In this document: positions 25,967 to 35,969 of the stretch, one piece after another
Layout of the letters: each line of letters opens with the position of its first letter
How positions within the stretch are numbered: position 1 is the stretch's first letter
NCBI RefSeq assembly: GCF_900091455.1
Contig: NZ_LT607412.1
Location: 248,001-312,000, forward strand
Reading direction: 5' to 3'
Source: Micromonospora coriariae
GTDB taxonomy: Bacteria > Actinomycetota > Actinomycetes > Mycobacteriales > Micromonosporaceae
DNA length: 64,000 nucleotides
The notes under the pieces: model-generated
Databases searched by the model: none
What the model saw: only the letters and a program-made list of their open reading frames with translations
What the model was told of the DNA's origin: nothing
Program-made: the position numbers and the translations under genes

Positions 25967-27066
25967 CGCGCTGTTCCCACAGCTGCCGCCACATCCGGCC
26001 GCCGGCCTCGGCGCGGCGGCGCAGGGCGCCGTCCCAGTACGCCAACAGCCGCGCATGGTCGGCCGGGTCGTCCTTGCGTACGACACCCACCAGGTGCCCG
26101 GGCAGCAGCGACAACGGGTCCGGGCCGGGCAGGTACGCGGTGGACAGGCCGATCGACGCGGCGACGGCGACCGCTTCGGCGGTGCTCATGACCGAGGACG
26201 GACGTTCCACCTCCCAGCCCTCGACGGTGCTGCCGGTGCGCAGGTCGCGGAAGGCGGTCACCAGGGTCTCCAGCACCGCCTCGTCCACCGTGTACGCGGC
26301 GCCGACCCGTTCCACGGTAGTGCGGGCCTGCCGGGTGACGAGGGCGACCTCGGCGTCGAAGTCGGCGATCGGAGGCACCACCTCGAAGTTGAACCGCCGT
26401 TTCAACGCCGCGGACATCTCGGACACGCCCCGGTCTCGCAGGTTGGCCGTGGCGATGACGCAGAAGCCAGGAGCCGCGTAGGCCACGGAGTCGTCGGGGA
26501 GTTCGGGCAGGACCAACCGACGGTCGGACAGGATCGACACCAGTGCGTCCTGCACCTCGGGCAGGCAGCGGGTGATTTCCTCGACCCGGGCGACGGCACC
26601 GGTGGTCATCGCGGTGAGCACCGGCGAGGGCACCAGTGCCTCCCGGGACGGCCCCTTGGCCAGCAGGAGCGCGTAGTTCCAGCCGTAGCGCAGCTGTTCC
26701 TCGGTCGTGCCGGCCGTACCCTGCACGGCCAGGGCACTTGTGCCGCACACGGCAGCGGCGAGCAGCTCGGACAGCATCGACTTGGCGGTGCCCGGTTCGC
26801 CGACGAGCAGCAGCCCCCGCTCACCGGCCAGGGTCACGACACACCGCTCGATGAGGGCCCGCTCCCCCACGAACTTCGCCGCGATGGTGACCTGACGGCC
26901 GTCGGGCCCGTGCACGGGGCGGCCGGGCGGAGCCGGCGATGAACGTCACCACCGCCCGCGGGGTCAGCTGCCAGCCGGGCGGGCGGGGACCGCGGTCGGC
27001 GGCAGCCAGGAACGCCAGCTCGTCGGCGTACAGGTGCTCCGGCGGGTCGATCTGTCGGGCGTTCAC
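25950..27066 (-). CDS. MoxR-type AAA+ ATPase, apparent frameshift near N-terminus
   Basis: The AAA+ core, in frame from GTG 26915, has Walker A LLLVGEPGTAKSML, QGTAGTTEEQLRYGW, a Walker B-like VARVEEITRC, sensor VIATANLRDRG and an arginine-finger region ALKRRFNFEV. The family N-terminus lies upstream in another frame: GTG 27066, then PPEHLYADELAFLAAAD and PPGWQLTPRAVVTFIAG. That GTG overlaps the stop of the upstream gene (GTGA), as elsewhere in the operon. Joining the two needs a 1-nt change near 26917-26925 (a CCCC run on the coding strand). It is a real frameshift, a programmed one, a reinitiation, or a sequencing error. MoxR ATPases remodel partner complexes, often with VWA proteins. Confidence 0.8.
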
Positions 27067-30000
27067 GCCTTCTCCTGCAGGTCGAGGTAGCGGGGTGTGT
27101 CACCGGCGGTCACACGATCCCAGGCGGTGCGGAACAGCTCCGGCGTCGTGCGGATGACCAGGGTCAACCCATTGAGGAACAGGTACAGCGGCTGCTTCCA
27201 GCTCTCCATGGGCGGGTTGGGGTTCTTCGCCGCAAGCCAGCCACCGGGGAGGAAGACGCCGCGGCCGGCGCGTTCCCGCTTGCCTGCCACCACCAGTCCG
27301 GAGTCGCGCAGCGCCGCCTGGGCGTGCTTGAGGGTGGCGGGTTTCCACGCGTTCCAGGTGCGCACGTTGACATCGGTGGGGTTCGGCAGGGCGAGCAGCT
27401 GTAGGTAGTAGCCGGCCGAATCCCGGTCGAGGCCGGTGTGAGCTGCGACGGAGTCGACCAGGTGGGGTGCGCTGATCCGGGCGTCGCGATGTTCGCCGCT
27501 GGCGCCGTCCGGGGTGGACAGCGCCGCTGCGATGTCCGGTGAGAGCACCAGCCGCAGCGCGTCCGCGACCGGGCCGGAGATGAAGCTGACCGCCGGGTCC
27601 TGCGGTCCGCTGAGGCGGGCCGGGGCGAGGTGGTGCACGACCTCGTCCCGGAAGGTGTGCCCGGCCACCAGCGCCGGTCCCACCTGGGGTGGCTCGTCCA
27701 CCTCATGTCGCCCGGCGCCGATCAGCAGCCGCGGGTTGCGCAGCCGCTGCCGCAACAGCTCCAACGCTCGGGGCAGAGCATCGCGCATCGGATCGCCCCA
27801 CGGCAGCTGGTAGGCCAGCCACAGCAATGCCACCGTGCATCCGTACAGGTGGTTGCCGTCGAACGGAGTTCCGCTCGTGGCGGTGGTCTCCAGTCGGCCC
27901 CAGTCGCCGGGCTGGCTCTCCCCGTCGGTGGTCAGCCAGCCTTCGGGTGCAGGGTTGGCGATCGTCTGCAGGATGTCGGCCGCTCGGTTTGTGGGCAGGA
28001 TGCGGGTGGCGTCGGCGAGCAGTTGCTCGCCGATGATGACGCGGGTGCCGCGCAGTGCCAGCCATGCCGTGGCGAGGCGGTCGACGTCCGGGCCCTTGCG
28101 CCACAGATCGGCCGGGTCCTGCGGCATCGCCGCGTCCACCAGCGCGATCCGGTGCCCGTATGACAGGGACTTCAACGCGTCGCGTGCGGTGCGCGCCTGG
28201 GTGGTGTTCACCCCGAGAACGCGCCGCTGGTCGGCGGTGAGGAAGTTCGCCTGCCAGTCGTCGATGCCGGGGAGACCAGCCAGCAGCAGGGCGGCCTCGG
28301 CTCGCGTCATGCCGGTGCGCTGCACCAGGTCGTCGACGCACTCCGCGCGCCATGGAGCCGGGCCCTGCTCGGTGAGCAGCCGGCAGAACGCGCTGATGCG
28401 ATCAGCGCCCCACCAGCCGGCAGCGACGGTCTCCGCCTCGACGGTGGCACCGGGCGGCGGGGTGAACGGCCCATTCGGGGACAGCTGCACGGCCGTGCGG
28501 CGCCACTGCTTGCTCCGCCCGGCGTACCAGGTGGGGCTGCGCTCTGGCAGCAGCACCGTGACCTGGTCACCGTCGCGCTGAACGACCCGCTGGTTTTCCG
28601 GGGGCGCCTCGTCCCACGCCGCGGTCAGCACCCGCACCGCCTGTGCCGAGTCGGTCAGAACGGTACCGGCCAGGGTGGACAGCAACTGGGTCAGCGCAAG
28701 GCGGTCCTGCTCGCTGGTGACCGGTGCGGCGGCGCGGACGGCCAGGGCGCCGAGTCCGCCGAGCGCGTCCACCCACGTCGGGCTGGCCTGCGGTACGTCC
28801 TCGACCGTCCCGGCCGTGAGGAGGTCGGCGACCGCGGTGACCTGCCGAAGGATCTCCCGCCGCGTCTGGGCTCTGCCGCTGTAGTAGGTGAACCGTTCCG
28901 CCGGCAACAGCCCGGACCAGGCGGTGCGCAGCACGTCATCGGCGAGGGCATCGACCATGCCGTCGTCAACCGGTTCGGTCGCCAACAGCTGCGGCAGCCC
29001 TTCGAGCCGCCGACGTAGCCGTACCGCGCGCACCACCTTCTCCGCCACGGCGGTACGGAGCACCGGATCGGTCACCTCCGTCAGCACCTCGGTGACGAGG
29101 GCCAGTGCCACCGCGTTGATCTCGGTGGACTTCGTGACGGTGTCGTCGATCGCCATCAGCCGGATCGCGTCAGCGGCGTCGAGCCGCCGCAGCCGGGCCG
29201 AGCCCGGCACATCGCGTGGGGCCAGTGCGTGCCACCAGGCCAGCGGCGGAAGGTACCGGGATGGTCGGCACCGGTCCACCGGTTCTCGACCGTCGGCACT
29301 CCACACGGTCAGCTCCAACTCGGCCCGGTGATGGGGCCGCCCGGTCACCGGTAGCACGACGTCGCTGCCCGGAAGCCGGAGGCCGGCAACCAGCGCGTCG
29401 CTGTGGAACGGGTTGCGGCTGGCCCGGACCGCGCTCGAGTGCCAGGACACCCGCCGCCCGTCAATGCCCTCCCCCACCTGCGTGCCGTCCGGCAGGCGGG
29501 TCACCCGCCACCCGACCAGCCCGTCGCGCCAGCCCAGCGGCGACGAGGCGAACCCGGCCGGCGCCGGCCGCACCTCGCACAGGTCAGCGAGGAGGGTCGC
29601 GCCCGGGGGCAGGTCGGCGGCGAAGAACGCGGGCAGGCTGTACCGGCCACCCTCGCCCGTCGCCGGGTCGTACTCCCGCCAGCGCCGCTCCTCCGGCGTC
29701 GGATCGGTGGGCCGTTCACACCGCCAGAACGAGACCCCGTCACCAGCGACCGGATACGTCGCGGCCGGACTGCGGGTGTCCCCGGCGTGCCAGGGCCGAC
29801 TGCCCGTGGTCATCGCGCCACCGGGCAACGGCAACGGCAGCGACCGGCGACCCCACAGGGCGTGGTCGGCCGGTTCGCCGGGCTCGACCAGCTCGTCCGG
29901 GTCGGCCGACCAGTAGCCGACGAGCCGGCCACTGCTGCCGTACCAGGTGACCAGAAGTTGCCCGCCGACCAGGCGACAGATGGTGTCAACGTGGGAATTG

Positions 30001-31793
30001 CGCGCGTGCGGGCTGTCCGAGGGCGGATACCGGAACATGTGTTCACCGGTCGGCACGTCGACGTCGACGATGTGCGCCGCCCGGTTGTCGTGCACCACCA
30101 GCTGCGGCCAACCGTCGCCGAAGCGTCGGCCGAGCTTGTCCTCGGCCACCTGCTCGTACGCCGGCCAGGACAGCTCCGCGACCAGGCCGGCTCGCAGTGA
30201 CCGGGCGAGTACCGCGGGCACGTCGACCTTCGCCAGGGCGGTGAACGCGTCCGGTGCCAACGCCACACCGGCGGGCGACCACACGGCCGCGAGCTGGGAC
30301 AGCGCCTCGTCCAAGCCGATCACGGTGCCCTCCGGCACCCGGGCGGCCCGTTCGACGAGTAGCTCGGCCAGCACCTCCCGCAGGCCGGCCGTGCCCAGCG
30401 TCTCGGTGACCAACCGCGCCGGCAGTGGCCCCGACCCCTGCCTGTTGTGCAGCTCCGACAGGGCGTCGGCGGCCCCCCGCGCCAGCAGGACCCGACACCT
30501 GGGGTCGGCGGCGACGGCGCGTAGGTCCCGCCGGCCGGGGCCGACGTCGTGCACCCAGGGAGACACGTTGAACGCACCGCTGTCGCTGTCGATCACCACC
30601 GGCACCCCACCAGCCAGGCACACGTCGAGAACGTCCAGGTCGGCCCGGTGAGCGAAGCCGCTCCACAACGTCACCCGCCGGCCCTCCGCCCGCAGCCGCG
30701 GCACCAGGTCCGCCACGACGCGGATGAGCCGCTCACAACGACGCCGGCTGCGCCGTTCCCGCAGCGCCATCAGCCGCTCCAGCCACCGCGCCGCGGACAC
30801 CGTCGCCGCCTCGTCACGCAGCAGATCGAGCGTGCCCGCCGCGTCCAGCAGCTCCAGCCAGAAGTCGGTGACGTCGGTGGACCAACCGGGCGGCTCGGGG
30901 AAGATCTCCGCCAACCGCGCGCGCACCGCCGGGTCATGCTTGGCCAGCCGCAGCAGGGCTTTGCGGTACGCCTTCCACACCGCCTCGCCCGAGCGGGTCA
31001 TCGCGGGGAACGCCAGCAACTGCCGGATCACCGCCTCGGCCTGCTCCTCGACGTCCACGCCGGCCGCCTTCGCCAGCCGCCGCAGATCCTCCGCCATCCC
31101 GGCGTACGGCGGCAGCCCCCCAGCGACGCGACGAATTGCCAGGGTCCGCACCAGCTCGTACGCCTCGGTCGCCGGCTGCCGCGTCGCGACCGCGCGGGAG
31201 TACTCGGTGAGCATCTTCGCCGTCAGCGCACCGGCGAAGGCGAACTCCAGGTGCACCTCCCGCAGCCGCTCCTCGTTCACTGTCAGCCCGTGCACCTGCT
31301 CGGCCCGCCGGGCTTCGGCGAAGCAGCCGCCGGCCATCCGCGGGTTGTCCGCGGCGCGGAACGCCCGCCCGGCCTCCTCCCAGAACGTCGGCAGGAAATG
31401 CGGCGCCGCCGCACCCAGCCGCACAGCGAGCTGCTGGTAACCCTCGCGGGCGTTACCCGGCTTGGAAACGGCGCTTCGCGCAAGCCGGGCCATGTCCTTG
31501 ACCATCGCCAGCGCGTGCCGACCATTCGCTGGATCATTGATCAACGCCCAGGCCGGAAACCCGAGCGACTGCCGCCGGGCCGTGCCCACCGGCGTCGGTT
31601 CGGCGGTACGGCTGAAGCCGAGGAACTCCATCGACAGGTCCTCAGCCTCGCCTAGGGTCGCCCCGGCCAGACGGACGACGGTCCGACCGGTGAGCGCCGG
31701 ATGGGTGTAGCGACGCGCGGCCATCACGTCACGTCCGGTTTGGGCCTCACCGCCAGGCAGGATCGCCCCCGCCTCCAACAGCGCCTCACTCAC
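27063..31793 (-). CDS. Very large (1,576 aa) unrecognised protein of the MoxR operon
   Basis: I cannot assign a family. The first 450 residues are helical and look repeat-like (EEAGRAFRAADNPRMAGGCF; FAEARRAEQVHGL). The middle (about 560-830) is beta-rich, with motifs such as VGGQLLVTWYGSSGRLVGYW, which could be propeller-like. The C-terminal third is helical and ends with a possible winged-helix-like segment (ATLKHAQAALRDSGLVV). There is no signal peptide or membrane segment. It overlaps DUF4132 upstream (ATGA) and MoxR downstream (GTGA). Its size and position suggest a scaffold or substrate of the MoxR/VWA machine (inference). Confidence 0.75.
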   Translation of the reverse strand: MSEALLEAGAILPGGEAQTGRDVMAARRYTHPALTGRTVVRLAGATLGEAEDLSMEFLGFSRTAEPTPVGTARRQSLGFPAWALINDPANGRHALAMVKDMARLARSAVSKPGNAREGYQQLAVRLGAAAPHFLPTFWEEAGRAFRAADNPRMAGGCFAEARRAEQVHGLTVNEERLREVHLEFAFAGALTAKMLTEYSRAVATRQPATEAYELVRTLAIRRVAGGLPPYAGMAEDLRRLAKAAGVDVEEQAEAVIRQLLAFPAMTRSGEAVWKAYRKALLRLAKHDPAVRARLAEIFPEPPGWSTDVTDFWLELLDAAGTLDLLRDEAATVSAARWLERLMALRERRSRRRCERLIRVVADLVPRLRAEGRRVTLWSGFAHRADLDVLDVCLAGGVPVVIDSDSGAFNVSPWVHDVGPGRRDLRAVAADPRCRVLLARGAADALSELHNRQGSGPLPARLVTETLGTAGLREVLAELLVERAARVPEGTVIGLDEALSQLAAVWSPAGVALAPDAFTALAKVDVPAVLARSLRAGLVAELSWPAYEQVAEDKLGRRFGDGWPQLVVHDNRAAHIVDVDVPTGEHMFRYPPSDSPHARNSHVDTICRLVGGQLLVTWYGSSGRLVGYWSADPDELVEPGEPADHALWGRRSLPLPLPGGAMTTGSRPWHAGDTRSPAATYPVAGDGVSFWRCERPTDPTPEERRWREYDPATGEGGRYSLPAFFAADLPPGATLLADLCEVRPAPAGFASSPLGWRDGLVGWRVTRLPDGTQVGEGIDGRRVSWHSSAVRASRNPFHSDALVAGLRLPGSDVVLPVTGRPHHRAELELTVWSADGREPVDRCRPSRYLPPLAWWHALAPRDVPGSARLRRLDAADAIRLMAIDDTVTKSTEINAVALALVTEVLTEVTDPVLRTAVAEKVVRAVRLRRRLEGLPQLLATEPVDDGMVDALADDVLRTAWSGLLPAERFTYYSGRAQTRREILRQVTAVADLLTAGTVEDVPQASPTWVDALGGLGALAVRAAAPVTSEQDRLALTQLLSTLAGTVLTDSAQAVRVLTAAWDEAPPENQRVVQRDGDQVTVLLPERSPTWYAGRSKQWRRTAVQLSPNGPFTPPPGATVEAETVAAGWWGADRISAFCRLLTEQGPAPWRAECVDDLVQRTGMTRAEAALLLAGLPGIDDWQANFLTADQRRVLGVNTTQARTARDALKSLSYGHRIALVDAAMPQDPADLWRKGPDVDRLATAWLALRGTRVIIGEQLLADATRILPTNRAADILQTIANPAPEGWLTTDGESQPGDWGRLETTATSGTPFDGNHLYGCTVALLWLAYQLPWGDPMRDALPRALELLRQRLRNPRLLIGAGRHEVDEPPQVGPALVAGHTFRDEVVHHLAPARLSGPQDPAVSFISGPVADALRLVLSPDIAAALSTPDGASGEHRDARISAPHLVDSVAAHTGLDRDSAGYYLQLLALPNPTDVNVRTWNAWKPATLKHAQAALRDSGLVVAGKRERAGRGVFLPGGWLAAKNPNPPMESWKQPLYLFLNGLTLVIRTTPELFRTAWDRVTAGDTPRYLDLQEKA

Positions 31794-32665
31794 GCCCGCT
31801 CACCGTCCTCGTCGACAACCCGTCCGGCGTGAAGATTCGCCGCCATCCGCATTCCTTCCGACCACGCCACCGGCCCCACCGCCGCCAACGCCACCGCCTC
31901 CCCCTCCGGATCGGTGAAATAGAGCGGGCCGATCTCGGTCTCGTACAGCGGGTCGCCCTCGCCGATCCACACCGACGCGACCATCGGGACACCGTCCTCC
32001 CACACCCGCACCGACGCCGCGCCACCCTGCACGCGATAGCCCGCCGACGTCGCCCGCGCCTGCACATGGCGCAACTCCTTGTAGCGGCCCCCGGCGTATC
32101 GGGGCAGGTCGCGCCGCCGTTCGTCGAGTGACTCCGGCAGCGCCCACACCTCCCGGAACAACTGCAGCGTCTCCTGCCGCACCCCCAGGTCCGCGGCGAA
32201 CTCCCGCAGATCTGCCAGATCAGGCAGACCAACCGGATGCGGCAGGACGACCTGCACGGCGGTGAGCCGGCCACTCTCGCCGTCCAGGTCCACCACACCG
32301 AGACCTTTCTCGGGGTCCGCGTCACGCAGCAGCCCCGCACGGTCGGTGTCCCATCGCCCCGCACCGTCGATCGGCACGACGACCAGATCACGCAGCGACG
32401 TTCGCCATGCCTCGTCTGCCCACACCTCGCAGATCACGGTGGTCGGCACGGGCAGCGACCGCACCATCCACTGCTCGACCTCCCGCCGGCAGGAAACCTC
32501 GTGCCGCTTCAACCACTCCGAGAGTTGCCGCAAGCCGACGACCACATCGGTGTCACGCAGAGCCTTCGGTAGGCCTTTGAGCAGCCTGCCCTGGCGGTTA
32601 CGCGCGATCACCTTCCCGCGTTCCAGGCTCACCTCGTAGTCGGCACCGGCCGCCAGCCAGCCCAT
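31790..32665 (-). CDS. DUF4132-type protein, first gene of the MoxR operon
   Basis: The start is ATG 32663-32665 behind a strong ribosome site (GGGAGGAGAT), giving 291 residues. The opening GWLAAGADYEVSLERGKVIA, then RNRQGRLLKGLPKALRD and VVGLRQLSEWLKRHEVSCRR, resembles the conserved part of DUF4132 proteins. The middle carries LPDLADLREFAADLGVRQET and the end has PLYFTDPEGEAVALAA. No catalytic residues are evident. It overlaps the 1,576-aa gene by 4 bp. The promoter of the operon should lie just right of it. Confidence 0.75.
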   Translation of the reverse strand: MGWLAAGADYEVSLERGKVIARNRQGRLLKGLPKALRDTDVVVGLRQLSEWLKRHEVSCRREVEQWMVRSLPVPTTVICEVWADEAWRTSLRDLVVVPIDGAGRWDTDRAGLLRDADPEKGLGVVDLDGESGRLTAVQVVLPHPVGLPDLADLREFAADLGVRQETLQLFREVWALPESLDERRRDLPRYAGGRYKELRHVQARATSAGYRVQGGAASVRVWEDGVPMVASVWIGEGDPLYETEIGPLYFTDPEGEAVALAAVGPVAWSEGMRMAANLHAGRVVDEDGERA

Positions 32666-33304
32666 GTTGATCTCCTCCCGCCGCGCAGTGAGCGGGATTC
32701 TGCCATCCGCGACCGACACTCGAGATCACCGTGCCCCGATCGGTGCAGCAGGAAATCGTGGGCGCAGGCCACCGTCCTCGATGGCGGTGGCGCGACCTTC
32801 TACGGGTACATGCTGGTGGAACATCTCCACAGTCCGATGACCAACTGCTCATCCCTGGACGTGACTGGATGCTCGTTACGCCGGACGCACCGACGCGGTC
32901 GCGATCCATCGGACTGCCCCAGCATGATGACCAACCAGGACAATGCAGGGCAGGGCGACGGGTCACGGAACTGGCGGGCGGACCCGGAAAAGCGCTTGAA
33001 GCTCGGCGAGCTGCGGCGGGACCTCGCAACCGAGTCCATCCGGTCAGTGAGCGACTCGCCGTCGGCGGTCGGCACTACGAAGTGCGGCCAAAAGAGCCGA
33101 TCGCGGCAGGGCGGAACATGTCCGTCTGTCTGAAATCGCCTGCCGTTAAGAGGTCCAGAAGTGAAGTGACCACAACAACGCCGATGCAGTACGCCTACCA
33201 GGCGATTCACCGCGGAGACAACCAAGATCGGCTCGCAGGACCACCCGAGTTAAGGGGTCCAGCAGCGCCTTACGCGCCACTTCATTGAGCCACAACAATA
33301 AATC
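32666..33304. other. Island right-end gap, no gene seen
   Basis: About 640 bp separate the operon start from the tRNA-Pro terminator. Open frames on both strands lack ribosome sites and recognisable domains. The part nearest 32666 must hold the promoter of the five-gene operon. The remainder is probably element end sequence. Confidence 0.4.
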
Positions 33305-33340
33305 GAGGGTTTCCGCAAGTCACTGACCTGCGAAACCCTC
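33305..33340 (-). terminator. Terminator hairpin of tRNA-Pro
   Basis: GAGGGTTTC and GAAACCCTC with GCA/TGC form a stem of about 12 bp (one bulged base) around a 10-nt loop. It starts 7 nt after the tRNA 3' end in the direction of transcription. The copy beside the left attachment repeat has lost most of this pairing. Confidence 0.7.
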
Positions 33341-33343
33341 TCA

Positions 33344-33420
<77 letters not shown>

Positions 33421-33566
33421 CCCCCGCGCGGTTTCCCCCGCGGCAGCCGGTACAGCTTAGCGCAGCAGCCTCGCTCTTCCGCACAGGCCCCACCCGGGTC
33501 GCCGTGTCACCGAACTACCCCACAGCCCCTAGAGCATCCTAGGAGGGTGGGTGGGAGGAAGGCAGG

Positions 33567-33602
33567 AAAATGCCGGATGGGCGAAACCCCATCCGGCATT
33601 TT
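33567..33602. terminator. Bidirectional terminator after der
   Basis: A 15-bp perfect stem with a short GCGAAAC-type loop begins AAAATGCCGGATGGG and ends with the complement TTTT. It therefore has a T-tract in both directions. It lies 12 bp past the der stop and ends the long minus-strand cluster that runs from pyrG or beyond. Confidence 0.85.
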
Positions 33603-33614
33603 CTGGAGAACAGA

Positions 33615-35018
33615 TCAGCCGTGCGCCTTGCCTCGTCCGCCGGGGCCGAGCTTCTTGCGCGGGCGGACCGAGATCTCGATCGGGCTGCCCTCGTACCCGA
33701 ACTCCTCGCGGAGCTTGCGCTCGACGAAGCGCTGGTAGCCGGCGTCCAGCGGGCCGGTGGTGAAGAGCACGAACCGCGGCGGCGCCACCCCGGCCTGGGT
33801 GGCGAACAGGATCCGCGGCGCGCGCCCACCGCGCACCGGGTGCGGGGTGGCCTGTACCAGCGCGGTGAGCCACTGGTTGAGCTGTGCGGTCGGCACCCGG
33901 GTCTCCCAGCTGGCCAGCGCCTTGTTCAGCGCCGGGGCCAGCTTGTCGACCGCTCGGCCGGTCATCGCCGACAGGTTCAACCGGATCGCCCAGGGGATGC
34001 GGCGCAGTTCCCGGTCGATCTCCTTGTCGAGGTAGTACCGGCGGTCGGCGTCGACCAGGTCCCACTTGTTGAACGCGATGACCAGCGCGCGGCCGCTCTC
34101 GGTGACCATGGACAGGATCCGCTGGTCCTGCTCGCTGATCGGTTCGCTGGAGTCGAGCAGCACCACGGCCACTTCGGCGGCCTCGATGGCGGCGGCGGTA
34201 CGAAGGCTGGCGTAGTACTCGGTGCCGCTGGCCTTACCGACCCGCTTGCGCAGGCCTGCGGTGTCCACCAGCTGCCAGGTCTGGCCGCCGATCTCGACCA
34301 GGCTGTCCACCGGGTCGACGGTGGTGCCGGCGACCGAGTCGACGACCGCGCGCTCCTCACCGGAGAACCGGTTGAGCAGGCTGGACTTGCCCACGTTCGG
34401 GCGGCCGACCAGCGCGACCCGACGCGGCCCGCGCGGCCGGTTCTCCACGATCGCCGGTGCCTCGGGCAGCGCGGCGAGGATGGCGTCCAGCAGGTCGCCG
34501 GAGCCGCGCCCGTGTAGCGCGGAGACCGGGAACGGCTCGCCGAGGCCCAGCGACCACAGCGAGGTGGCCTCCATCTCGATGGCGGTGTTGTCGGCCTTGT
34601 TCGCCACCAGGATCACCGGCTTGGCGCTGCGCCGCAGCATCTTCACCGCGGCCTCGTCCACGTCGGTGGAGCCCACCATCGCGTCGACGACGAAGAGCAC
34701 CACGTCCGCGGTGACCACGGCGGTCTCGGCCTGCGCCGCGATGGCCGCGGCCCGGTCCTTCGCGTCCGGTTCCCAACCGCCGGTGTCCACCACGGTGAAC
34801 GCCCGGCCGTTCCACTGCGCGTCGTACGGCACCCGGTCCCGGGTCACCCCGGGTACGTCCTCGACGACCGCCTGCCGGCGGCCGATGATCCGGTTGACCA
34901 GCGTGGACTTGCCCACATTGGGGCGACCGACGACGGCCACCACCGGCTGCGGGCCGGTCGGCTCCTCGACGGCGACGTCCGGCTCACGCAGCTCCACCCA
35001 TCCCGCACCCTCGCTCAT
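33615..35018 (-). CDS. der: Ribosome-associated GTPase Der (EngA)
   Basis: This 467-aa protein carries two tandem GTPase domains. The first P-loop is GRPNVGKST (residues 31-39) with DTGGW and NKAD. The second is GRPNVGKSS (about residue 203) with DTAGL and NKWD. A C-terminal KH-like domain ends in a basic tail [16 protein letters not shown]. Der is needed for late 50S subunit assembly. The ATG overlaps the stop of a 27-codon frame that links it to cmk. It is the last gene of the cluster. Confidence 0.97.
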   Translation of the reverse strand: MSEGAGWVELREPDVAVEEPTGPQPVVAVVGRPNVGKSTLVNRIIGRRQAVVEDVPGVTRDRVPYDAQWNGRAFTVVDTGGWEPDAKDRAAAIAAQAETAVVTADVVLFVVDAMVGSTDVDEAAVKMLRRSAKPVILVANKADNTAIEMEATSLWSLGLGEPFPVSALHGRGSGDLLDAILAALPEAPAIVENRPRGPRRVALVGRPNVGKSSLLNRFSGEERAVVDSVAGTTVDPVDSLVEIGGQTWQLVDTAGLRKRVGKASGTEYYASLRTAAAIEAAEVAVVLLDSSEPISEQDQRILSMVTESGRALVIAFNKWDLVDADRRYYLDKEIDRELRRIPWAIRLNLSAMTGRAVDKLAPALNKALASWETRVPTAQLNQWLTALVQATPHPVRGGRAPRILFATQAGVAPPRFVLFTTGPLDAGYQRFVERKLREEFGYEGSPIEISVRPRKKLGPGGRGKAHG

Positions 35019-35098
35019 GCCGCTCCTCCGCTGCGCTCCGGAACGTCATGAGGCACGTCCGCACTGAACTTGATGATTCGCTCGCTGCGCTCGCTCAT
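35015..35098 (-). CDS. 27-codon frame bridging cmk and der (MSERSER motif)
   Basis: The ATG at 35098 overlaps the cmk stop (ATGA) and its TGA overlaps the der ATG (ATGA). The frame begins [18 protein letters not shown]. The first 20 bp belong to a repeat family with copies at 43215-43234 and 51364-51383. It may be a mere coupling spacer rather than a functional peptide. Confidence 0.35.
   Translation of the reverse strand: MSERSERIIKFSADVPHDVPERSGGAA
35079..35098 (-). repeat. RTGAGCGAGCGNRGCGAGCR repeat, copy 1
   Basis: On the minus strand this reads ATGAGCGAGCGCAGCGAGCG. It starts with a start codon and encodes MSERSER. It matches two other copies in the same orientation, all at gene junctions. 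Confidence 0.6.
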
Positions 35099-35775
35099 GC
35101 CACGCCCCGTTCGGTGAGCAGGTCGCGCAGCCGGGCCACGACCTCGTCGATGCCCAGCTCGGTGGTGTCCAGCACCACGGCGTCCGGCGCCTGGGCGAGC
35201 GGGTTGACCTTGCGGGTGGAGTCGAGCCGGTCCCGGCGGGCCAGGTCGGCGGCGGTGGCCGCCACGTCGGCCGCGTCCTCGGCGCTGCGCCGGGCCGCCC
35301 GAGCTGCCTCGGAGGCGGTCAGGAAGACCTTCAGGTCGGCGTCCGGCGCCACGACCGAGCCGATGTCCCGGCCCTCGATCACCATCCGGCCGGCGTTGGC
35401 GATCATCTCGCGCTGCCGGGCGACCAGCAGCTCGCGGACCGCCGGCACCGCGGCGACGGCGGAAACCGCCCCGGTCACCTCGGGGCCGCGGATCTCCGCG
35501 TCCACGCTGACGCCGTCGGCTGTCACGCCGTACCCCTGGGGGTCGGTGCCGATGCGCAGGTCCACCTCGCCGGCGACCTTCGCCACCGACGCGGCGTCGG
35601 TGAGGTCCACGCCGGAGCGCAACACGGCCCACGTGATCGCCCGGTACATCGCCCCGGTGTCCAGGTAGCGTGCACCGATGCCAACGGCGAGGCGCCGCGA
35701 GACGGTGGACTTACCCGAACCGGACGGCCCGTCCACAGCGACCACACATCGCCCGGCCCGTACGTTTTGCTCCAC
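35095..35775 (-). CDS. cmk: Cytidylate kinase
   Basis: Starting at GTG 35775, with a strong ribosome site GAGGAGG 5 nt upstream, the product is 226 aa, the usual length. Features are the P-loop VAVDGPSGSGKSTVSRRLA, YLDTGAMYRAITW, VIEGRDIGSVVAPDADLKVF and ARRDRLDSTR. It phosphorylates CMP and dCMP with ATP. Longer upstream frames exist but lack a ribosome site. It lies between rluB and der, as in mycobacteria. Confidence 0.96.
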   Translation of the reverse strand: MEQNVRAGRCVVAVDGPSGSGKSTVSRRLAVGIGARYLDTGAMYRAITWAVLRSGVDLTDAASVAKVAGEVDLRIGTDPQGYGVTADGVSVDAEIRGPEVTGAVSAVAAVPAVRELLVARQREMIANAGRMVIEGRDIGSVVAPDADLKVFLTASEAARAARRSAEDAADVAATAADLARRDRLDSTRKVNPLAQAPDAVVLDTTELGIDEVVARLRDLLTERGVA

Positions 35776-35969
35776 CGTGTCCTCCTCAGCCCGTACCTCA
35801 CGGATCGCCCGGTGATCTGGCGCCGCAAGCGGTTGTCCATCGTCATCAATCATGCCCGGAGTCCGTGGCGGACCCACGCGCGATGCCGCCGGAGGCGACC
35901 CACGCCACCCGAGCGGCCGCGTCTCGGCCGTCACGGAGCCTACCGGCAGCCGTACCCCGAACTCGGGGG

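Noticed and set aside
32800..33225. 141-codon minus-strand frame between the MoxR operon and tRNA-Pro
   Set aside because: No ribosome site, no recognisable domain and overlapping equally long frames; treated as non-coding.
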